This document shows positions 57,903-64,000 of a stretch of DNA of 64,000 bases, piece by piece. The position numbers and the translations under genes are program-made. The notes beneath the pieces are model-generated. The model ran no database searches, had not been told where the DNA came from, and worked only from the letters and a program-made list of their open reading frames with translations. Positions within the stretch are counted from its first letter, which is position 1. Every line of letters begins with the position of its first letter. The DNA lies in contig DASXOB010000006.1 in the NCBI GenBank assembly GCA_036494545.1, positions 291,167-355,166 on the forward strand, written 5' to 3'. The DNA comes from JAICXG01 sp036494545. GTDB taxonomy: Bacteria; Verrucomicrobiota; Verrucomicrobiia; Chthoniobacterales; UBA10450.

Positions 57903-59588
57903 CTATTCTTCACCGTCCAACGTCGGTCGGCTCGAACTGGCTCTTACCCTTTTATGACCCGCGGCATTCTCGGCCGGCTGAAAGTCACTTAACACCAGAT
58001 TTGTATTATCGTAGGTGACCAGGAAGCTGCCGAGCGGATCACCGATCGGATTGTTATCAATATCAAACCCGACATAGCTATTGACGCGGCCTCCGCTCTG
58101 GACATTTGCAAACTGGCCCACAATCTGGTTTGCAGTCATCACAGTGATTGTGTCTGACTGAGAGAGCTGCGAGACGTCGTCCACGCCGCTTTGCAAGGAG
58201 CCGGCGAGAGTCACTGTACCGTTGACGGTCATGGTCGCGAGGGTGTTGGCGTCGAAGATATGGAAACGCAGAATGCTTTCTGCCGGTAAGTTGAAGCTAC
58301 CGGCGACGAGGAGATTGGCCGGCAGGTAAGCAGGGTCGAGCGGAAAGCCATACTCACCCTGATAGGCATAGCCAGTGAGAGGCCAGAGTTCGAGGAATCC
58401 GCCAGCGACAGTTAAGTCGCCATTCACTGTGAACTGAGTGTCCCCGAAGATACTTAGCCGGCTTGTCGTAGTAAAGGAACCGATGGTCGTGAAATCACGA
58501 TCGCCGATGAGCATGCGTGCGCTGCTCGAAAGATTGCGCAGCGCATCCTGGCCATTGCGGTCGCGGAAGCCGGTGTTGGGCCCGGTCAGAACAAGGGATG
58601 CCTCACTCGTTTGAATGTCGAAGGTGCCGGGGATGCCGAGGACCCGCGTGGTGGCGCTGCGACCGCCTGCTGCTCCCCAGCCATAGTAAGTCTTATGCAG
58701 CGTTCTGCTCGCTGCGTCGTAGTTGGTTAGGTTGCCATTAATCACGACAGTAGCGTCGGCGGTTGGTCCTGGCGCTGCCACGGACATCACGCCTTGATTT
58801 TCCACGTCCAGCGGGTACCCGATCCCAGTGTAGTCGCCATCAATGGTGACTGTCGTGGGGGCATCCGGGCCGATAAAACCGGTGGCAATACTGAGCAAAG
58901 ATCCTTCGTTAACCAACGGGCGAGTAGTCCTAAAATTGCGGCCTGTCTCGACGTCGAGAAAACCGTTGAACAAAATATGATCGAGGTGTCTCAGCGCGTT
59001 TCGACCGTTCTCATCGACTATTCGTGACCGGGCGCCATAGATACCGATGTAACCCGAGGTGTCGTAAACGTCGGCGCCGTTGAATCGAATGGTCGCCGTC
59101 ACGCCAGGATCCGCCGCGCTCGCGTCCGCAACCATGAGTCCAGTGTTGAAGGTCGTGCCAGAGAAATCGGCCAGATTGCCCAGGTCTGCGACCGTGTCTC
59201 TTGTCAGCGCCGTGAGATAGAGAAGGCCACCGCCGTATTGCTCACCCGCGAAATCAACACCCAGGCTGGTCGCACGGGAGCGCAAGTCGAAATCTGTCAA
59301 CGAGACCCCGAAAGCAAACGTCGAAGCATAGTCCTGAGTCAGCTTCAGTTTGTTCAGGTGCACGTCTAGATCGAGTATCACGCCCAGAGACTCTGCGGGG
59401 ACGCGGACTAGGAACTTTGTGTCCGGTGTGTTATTCGGCACGATGGGCGGCGACCAGTTAGCGGGATCGCTCCAGTTACCACCTATCGGGCCGATATAGG
59501 TGGATTTGATGAGATCGGCGCGCGCCGAAATGAGTGCGGCTGTGATCAGGACAAACAGAATGAGGAATGATTTGGCGTTTGTTTTCAT
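57903..59588 (-). CDS. Large secreted beta-rich protein
   Basis: 561 aa with a signal peptide (SFLILFVLITAALISARAD). The first mature residues GGNWSDPANWSPPIVPNN form a module found at the start of many planctomycete/verrucomicrobial autotransporter-like or PEP-CTERM-associated proteins (GNWSDPxNW). The remainder is Asn/Thr/Gly-rich, beta-helix-like (VINGNLTNYDAA, FTVNGDLTVAGGF, MTVNGTVTLAGSL). No C-terminal sorting helix is seen. Likely a surface or extracellular protein; function unknown. Its stop lies close to the 5S fragment. Confidence 0.75.
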   Translation of the reverse strand: MKTNAKSFLILFVLITAALISARADLIKSTYIGPIGGNWSDPANWSPPIVPNNTPDTKFLVRVPAESLGVILDLDVHLNKLKLTQDYASTFAFGVSLTDFDLRSRATSLGVDFAGEQYGGGLLYLTALTRDTVADLGNLADFSGTTFNTGLMVADASAADPGVTATIRFNGADVYDTSGYIGIYGARSRIVDENGRNALRHLDHILFNGFLDVETGRNFRTTRPLVNEGSLLSIATGFIGPDAPTTVTIDGDYTGIGYPLDVENQGVMSVAAPGPTADATVVINGNLTNYDAASRTLHKTYYGWGAAGGRSATTRVLGIPGTFDIQTSEASLVLTGPNTGFRDRNGQDALRNLSSSARMLIGDRDFTTIGSFTTTSRLSIFGDTQFTVNGDLTVAGGFLELWPLTGYAYQGEYGFPLDPAYLPANLLVAGSFNLPAESILRFHIFDANTLATMTVNGTVTLAGSLQSGVDDVSQLSQSDTITVMTANQIVGQFANVQSGGRVNSYVGFDIDNNPIGDPLGSFLVTYDNTNLVLSDFQPAENAAGHKRVRASSSRPTLDGEE

Positions 59589-59842
59589 GGATGGTTTCTT
59601 TTCCTATTCCTTCGGAAACTTTTGCGCCGTGTGACAAAGAATTTTGGCAACGGATGGATTTCTAACTTGCGGCGGCGCGGCAGGGCTGACCGGACTCACC
59701 AGCGCCGAGCCGAAGACTTCCCAAAGCGTGAAAGCCGGCGATGAAATTGGCCGCGAAAAGCGGGAGCCTCGCTTCGATGTAAGCGCCTAACGAATCGCCG
59801 CCAGCCGCAGTGACCGCCTATGTCAGGCCGCCGCTCGTCCGA

Positions 59843-62623
59843 TCATTTCGTCTCGAGGTGAAAGACGTTATCTGGTCGCGCGAGGAGCTGCTGGAAGCGC
59901 GGATCGTCTCGCACTCGATCGAACGCGGGATCGAGGCGCAGCTCGTTTTGGTAAATCCCACAGGGAGTCTGGAGCGAATGAGCGAGGATGGGAATGGCCA
60001 GAGCAGGCTCGTCTACGGCCAGATAAGTCCGGGCAAGACCTTCGAGCATCCCCGCGCCCATGGATTTGTCGGTGGATTCAGGAACGATCTCCGTCGCGCG
60101 CCGGGCCTCGCGAATGGCGTCGTCCTTGCGACCAAGACCGGCGTAAAGCTCGGCTGCGACCATGTGCCAGCCGGCGTCAAACGGACGCGCCTGGAGAGTT
60201 CGCTCGATCGAGGGCCGGGCCGCCTCGAAGAAGGCGCGAGCCTTCACCTGATCGCCCTTGCCTTCATAAACGTGCGCCAGCATGAGCGCTTTCGGAATCG
60301 GCCAGAGTCCACGGCGATTATAATTTTCCGCCGGGTCCTCCAAGAGGACCTGTTCGGCTGCGTCATAGCGACGAAGCAGCATGTTGAATCCGTAACGTCC
60401 AGTTGTGAAGAACCCTTCCGGCCCGGTGCCGGAACGTGGCCGGCTCAGCATCTGTTCTGCCAGACTGAGATCGCCCTTCCAAAAATAGAGAAGGGAGGCT
60501 TGATGTGAGTAATAGTACCAGGAGTCAGGTTGCAGAGCGAGGACACGATCGAGTGCCTTCCAGGCTGCGGCGAAATTCCTCGTGATCTCGTGATTAAAAA
60601 AAAGCCGGTGCCAGCGCTCCACCGTGTTTGGATCGAGCGAAGCAGCCTGCTCCAGATGCGCGGTGGATTCGGCCCATTTGCCTTGGTGACGCTCGATCCG
60701 ACCGATCGCGGTGAGGAGGTTGGGATCGTTAGGCGAGCCGCGCAGCGCGAGCGCGAACTCGGCCATCGCCTTGTCTGCATCGATGGCCGCCCCGGACCAC
60801 CCTTCCTTGGCGAAGCATTTTCCCATCGCCAGATGCGCCTCGGGAAGATCGGGCTGCAACCGGAGTGCTTCTTTCGCGGCGGCCATTGCCTTCGCATAAC
60901 GAGCTGGCGCCGGGTCATACGCCTCATTGAGGTTGAGTTCGAGCTGCGAGAGCTGCGCGAAGGCCAGAGCAAACTGCGGGTCGAGCCTAATGGCCTCTTC
61001 AAAGAGCTGCTCCCCCCTTTTCAACCCCTCCTGCACCGCCCAGTAATGTGCGATCTCGTTCGCCTCTATGTAGAGGAGGTAGGCTTCGCCATTACGCGTG
61101 GGACTACGCTGCAATCGTGCCGCTTCGCCGCGTGATAATTTCACTTCCAGAGCTGAAGCGACCCGTGCGGCGAGGTCGCCCTGGATGCGAAAAGCGTCCG
61201 TGATCTCGCGATCGTAATTTTCAGCCCAGATCTGCGCGCCATTGCCGGGGTCAATCAACTGCACGTTGAGGCGGGCGCGATTTCCCGCGCGCGTGACGCT
61301 GCCTTCCAGAATGGCGTTCACCTGCAAAGCCGTGCCAATCGCCCGGAGGTCGTGCGGCACGCCACGGTATTGCAAGACGGAATTAGCGGAGATGACGCGG
61401 AGCTGCGCGATTTTCGCCAGGTTCACGAGCACATCATCGTGAATCCCAGCGGCGAAAAAGCTGTTTGTCTTCTCGTCGCCGCGATCATCGAAAGGCAGAA
61501 CCGCCAGGCTTTTTTGCGGCCCGAGCACAAGGGGTTCGTGAGAGGAACGACGCGACAGGAAGAGCGAACCGCCGGCGGCAAGAGCAAGCAGTGCGGCGGC
61601 CACGCCTAATGACACCCACCACGGTCCCCGAGCGTTCACCTGGGTGGAAACCATTGCCAGCCGGCTGGCCAGTTCCTGAACGCTGGGGCGCGCCGCGGGC
61701 TCGAACGCGAGCATGGAAATCAAGAGTGAGCTCAGGCGCGCGGGAACGCGCGCCGCTCTCAGTTGCTCGACTGGTGGTGGACCTGCGCCGGCACGGTCGC
61801 CGAAGGGCATGTGGCCGGTGAGCAAATACCAGAGCGTCGCGCCTAACGAGTAAATGTCGGAGCGCACATCCACCGGCGCGTCGGTGAACTGTTCTGGACT
61901 GGCGAAGGCTGGCGTGCCGACAAAACCGCCGTGGGTCAATTCGCGCGTGTTGGGCGTCGCGGCGAGCGCTTTGGCAACGCCGAAATCAATGACCTTGATC
62001 GTGAAATCAGTTTCGTCGCCACCCCCGATTATCATCAAATTGCCCGGTTTGATGTCGCGATGCACCAGCCCACGTGTCTCCGCGGCGAGGAGAGCATTGG
62101 CAACCTGCCGCGCGATCGCAATCGTCATCGGCACGTCGCACGGACCCTTGCGGCGGACTCGTTCTTCCAGCGTTTCGCCCTCGATTAATTCCATCGCGTA
62201 AAAGCATTGGCCGCTCTCTTCATGGATTCCGAATTGGTGGACGGTCGCAATGTTCGGATGGCGTAAAGCGGCCGCCGCGCGCGCCTCGCGCAGGAAACGC
62301 TCGCGCGCGGCCGCGGCGTTAGGCGCGTGATCGATGTTGATGATTTTTAAGGCGACGCTGCGCTGCAGGATCGAGTCGGTCGCGCGGTAGGTCACCCCCA
62401 TCGCGCCGCGGCCTAACTCCCAGGTGCGACTATCTTCGCGCTTTTCGATCACATATTGACCGAATTGATCGGGCGGCGAATCGCGATCAAAGGCAGTCTC
62501 AGATTTGGCGGAGGCGAGCTGCAGCATACAAACCATGCAGCCGAGATCCGGCGAGGAGGCGCTTTCGAGCGCGGCACCACACTTCGCGCAAGCGGTCGTT
62601 TTCGCTCTGGTAACTGCGGCCAT
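59843..62623 (-). CDS. Ser/Thr protein kinase with zinc ribbon, membrane helix and TPR domain
   Basis: 926 aa. N-terminal zinc ribbon (CAKC at 12-15, CMVC at 29-32), then a Hanks-type kinase: GRGAMG 71-76, K93, HRDIKPGN 188-195 and DFG 213-215. A membrane helix follows (about 337-357). The outer part starts SLAVLPFDDRGDEKTNSFFAAGIHDDVLVNLAKI, a TolB-like/adenylate-cyclase-associated block, and continues into TPR units to the end. Start lies 5 bp after the sigma gene, so the two are one operon. Likely senses external signals and phosphorylates unknown targets. Confidence 0.9.
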   Translation of the reverse strand: MAAVTRAKTTACAKCGAALESASSPDLGCMVCMLQLASAKSETAFDRDSPPDQFGQYVIEKREDSRTWELGRGAMGVTYRATDSILQRSVALKIINIDHAPNAAAARERFLREARAAAALRHPNIATVHQFGIHEESGQCFYAMELIEGETLEERVRRKGPCDVPMTIAIARQVANALLAAETRGLVHRDIKPGNLMIIGGGDETDFTIKVIDFGVAKALAATPNTRELTHGGFVGTPAFASPEQFTDAPVDVRSDIYSLGATLWYLLTGHMPFGDRAGAGPPPVEQLRAARVPARLSSLLISMLAFEPAARPSVQELASRLAMVSTQVNARGPWWVSLGVAAALLALAAGGSLFLSRRSSHEPLVLGPQKSLAVLPFDDRGDEKTNSFFAAGIHDDVLVNLAKIAQLRVISANSVLQYRGVPHDLRAIGTALQVNAILEGSVTRAGNRARLNVQLIDPGNGAQIWAENYDREITDAFRIQGDLAARVASALEVKLSRGEAARLQRSPTRNGEAYLLYIEANEIAHYWAVQEGLKRGEQLFEEAIRLDPQFALAFAQLSQLELNLNEAYDPAPARYAKAMAAAKEALRLQPDLPEAHLAMGKCFAKEGWSGAAIDADKAMAEFALALRGSPNDPNLLTAIGRIERHQGKWAESTAHLEQAASLDPNTVERWHRLFFNHEITRNFAAAWKALDRVLALQPDSWYYYSHQASLLYFWKGDLSLAEQMLSRPRSGTGPEGFFTTGRYGFNMLLRRYDAAEQVLLEDPAENYNRRGLWPIPKALMLAHVYEGKGDQVKARAFFEAARPSIERTLQARPFDAGWHMVAAELYAGLGRKDDAIREARRATEIVPESTDKSMGAGMLEGLARTYLAVDEPALAIPILAHSLQTPCGIYQNELRLDPAFDRVRDDPRFQQLLARPDNVFHLETK

Positions 62624-62627
62624 GCTA

Positions 62628-63386
62628 TTATCCAGATGTCAGCGCGTGGCAAAGGTAACGCAGTTCCTCATCCACTTCGGCCGGATCGCTCACCGTCCCG
62701 CCGACTTCTTCGCGCAGGATCTCGCCGTAACGAGCGCGCAACCTCTCCACGTCTTTACGCAGCGTAGATACCGGCCGCTGTAATCGCGCCGATAACTCTT
62801 GGTAGGACACCGCGTCTTCGAGACTCGGCGATAGATGCGACTTAAGCGCTTCGAACAAGATCGCTTTGCCAGCAAAAGCGCATTCTTGCGCAAGGCGGGC
62901 GAGCGCCTGACGGAGCAGCGTCTCGGCCCACGCGTAATCGTAAACTCGATCCGCCTCCCAGCGCTCGTTGCGCGCGACCTGGTTTTCCATTTCCAAAATG
63001 GTTGTCTCATCGAACGGTTCGTTAATTTTGCCGCCGCCTCGCTTTTGCGCTCGTTCGCGATCGCGCGCATCGGCGACAAAATGCTTCAGGGCGCCGAGGA
63101 GAAAGGAGCGGAAACGTCCCTTCTCGCGATCGGCCCGAAGGTAGGAGCGATCGCGAATTAGCTCGGCGAAAAACCCCTGGGTTAGGTCTTGGGCATCCTC
63201 GGCCCCGATTCCCTCGCGTCGCAAGAAAAGATAAAGTGGCCGCCAGTAAATCCCGCAGAGTTCCGAAAGCGCATTGTGGACCTGCAGGGAAGAGAGCCGC
63301 GAATCTGCCGCCGCGAGGACGACCGTCCAGCGCGTGGAAACAAATTGTCCGCGCTGAGTGGCGAAATCGCGGACGGCGGGAGACAT
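62628..63386 (-). CDS. ECF sigma factor of the kinase-linked group
   Basis: 252 aa. FVSTRWTVVLAAADS at the start and YWRPLYLFLRREGIGAEDAQDLTQGFFAELI form a variant region 2; SYQELSARLQRPVSTLRKDVERLRARYGEILREEV is region 4. This sub-type is found next to Ser/Thr kinase genes in Planctomycetes, Verrucomicrobia and Acidobacteria. It probably acts after phosphorylation by the downstream kinase; this is family knowledge, not seen here. Confidence 0.9.
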   Translation of the reverse strand: MSPAVRDFATQRGQFVSTRWTVVLAAADSRLSSLQVHNALSELCGIYWRPLYLFLRREGIGAEDAQDLTQGFFAELIRDRSYLRADREKGRFRSFLLGALKHFVADARDRERAQKRGGGKINEPFDETTILEMENQVARNERWEADRVYDYAWAETLLRQALARLAQECAFAGKAILFEALKSHLSPSLEDAVSYQELSARLQRPVSTLRKDVERLRARYGEILREEVGGTVSDPAEVDEELRYLCHALTSG

Positions 63387-63440
63387 GCGGCGTTTTTACC
63401 TGACACCGAGAAAAATTTCAAGCAGAGTAACGTGCTTCAG

Positions 63441-63479
63441 CAAAGAAAAGCCCAGCACCTTGTTTCCAAAGTGCTGGGC
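63441..63479 (-). terminator. Terminator of the rRNA operon
   Basis: Perfect 9-bp arms GCCCAGCAC (63450-63458) and GTGCTGGGC (63471-63479) with a 12-nt loop. On the minus strand it is followed by TTTTCTTTG. It starts 7 nt after the 5S 3' end. Confidence 0.9.
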
Positions 63480-63485
63480 GTAAGT

Positions 63486-63600
63486 TCTGGCGACGTCCTA
63501 CTCTCGCACAACCTATAGATGCACTACCATCGGGGCTGCAGCGTTTCACTTCCGTGTTCGGAATGGGAACGGGTGGGACCACTGCGCTAGGATCACCAGA
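63486..63600 (-). rRNA. rrf: 5S ribosomal RNA
   Basis: About 115 nt. The ends pair (TCTGGTG at the 5' end with CGCCAGA at the 3' end), and the internal blocks CCCACCCGTTCCCATTCCGAACACGG and GCCCCGATGGTAGTG are classical 5S. Transcribed toward lower coordinates, 196 bp after the 23S 3' end. Confidence 0.95.
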
Positions 63601-63795
63601 CTTCGGAATCGACCTCGGCGGTCGATTGCGTTGGTCTGATGATCAGGTTATTACCAAGTATCACACTGATTCTCTGAAATCTACATACAGGAAGCTTTCC
63701 AACTTTCCAGGCTTCGTTTTATCTAAAAGTCATTCCTCTCTGTTCGCCGCTGGATTCGTTTTTTAGGCGAACACAGCGGGTAAACAGAAAAGTAA
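63601..63795. other. 23S-5S spacer
   Basis: About 195 bp between the two rRNA genes, AT-rich compared with the genes. No tRNA or other RNA gene is visible in it. Confidence 0.7.

Positions 63796-64000
<205 letters not shown>

Larger units (their letters stand above)
6087..61849. repeat. Dispersed 9-mer TCGTTAGGC / GCCTAACGA, 43 exact copies
   Basis: Exact TCGTTAGGC on + starts at 6087, 6585, 7278, 11278, 11637, 12647, 14553, 16212, 18889, 21389, 22544, 23727, 24831, 28610, 30253, 30646, 32147, 34629, 45405, 49553, 51155 and 60726. The complement GCCTAACGA starts at 7319, 8598, 9325, 9652, 11188, 11665, 12227, 14465, 14842, 15385, 18581, 31253, 31546, 33180, 34952, 35579, 46544, 50233, 55191, 59785 and 61841. 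About 0.5 copies are expected by chance. Many further one-mismatch copies exist (for example 6128, 11172, 13727, 30683, 38632, 41438). In genes it is read as SLG, PN(E/D), LT or VR depending on frame, so selection acts on DNA. Hand count; small errors are possible. Confidence 0.92.

Noticed and set aside
59810..60508. Plus-strand frame of 232 codons opposite the kinase C-terminus
   Set aside because: Antisense to well-formed TPR repeats; no domain of its own.
63554..63766. Short plus-strand frame at the end of the window
   Set aside because: Runs through the 5S rRNA gene and spacer.

Overview
The window looks like chromosomal DNA of a GC-rich, Gram-negative soil-type bacterium. I infer Verrucomicrobiota (Chthoniobacterales/Spartobacteria-like) from several traits together. 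These are an LL-diaminopimelate aminotransferase, lipid A synthesis (lpxB), an MCE/Mla lipid transporter, an ECF sigma factor paired with a Ser/Thr kinase-TPR protein, a Gld-type ABC module and a broken PEP-CTERM-like anchor protein. No phage, IS element or CRISPR array is visible. The assignment rests on gene content only.

Layout. 1-2 kb: 3' part of a secreted subtilase with FG-GAP repeats. 2.1-4.7 kb: mlaE-mlaF-mlaD-type operon. 4.9-6.6 kb (-): ffh and rpsP. 6.7-16.1 kb: a degenerate GTPase/DUF697 protein, an RsmA-Nudix fusion, an AP2-like basic protein, an L,D-transpeptidase, a TMTC-like glycosyltransferase, an MFS carrier and an acyltransferase/acyl-CoA ligase fusion. 16.2-21.3 kb (-): RND pump, adaptor and TetR regulator with a perfect 26-bp operator palindrome, then tRNA-Met. 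21.5-25.8 kb (-): sigma/anti-sigma-like pair, dapL and small proteins. 26-28.9 kb: GDP-fucose synthase, a PEP-CTERM remnant and a methyltransferase.

28.9-37.6 kb: a tightly packed plus-strand run (Gfo/Idh oxidoreductase, lpxB, M19 dipeptidase, aminomuconate-semialdehyde dehydrogenase-like, aminomuconate deaminase-like, VOC protein, kynureninase), followed by a response regulator and kynurenine 3-monooxygenase. This is most of a kynurenine route for tryptophan breakdown. 37.6-45.8 kb: nitroreductase, MATE and MFS carriers, DUF2334 deacetylase, a PHP-glycosyltransferase fusion, a TonB-C-like lipoprotein and an alpha/beta hydrolase. 45.8-52 kb (-): BamE-like lipoprotein-type protein, ftsY, DUF4142, a TPR protein and mutS. 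52-57 kb: Gld-like ABC transporter module. 57-63.4 kb (-): ferritin, a truncated 5S rRNA copy, a large secreted protein, and a kinase with its ECF sigma factor. 63.4-64 kb (-): end of an rRNA operon (23S 3' end, 5S, terminator).

The most striking signal is not a gene. The non-palindromic 9-mer TCGTTAGGC (complement GCCTAACGA) occurs 43 times by my hand count, against about 0.5 expected by chance. It is split about evenly between the strands, sits in several reading frames and between genes, and is used three times as a stop-codon site. It behaves like the DNA-uptake sequences of Pasteurellaceae and Neisseria. It is absent as an exact copy from about 35.6-45.4 kb and from the first 6 kb.
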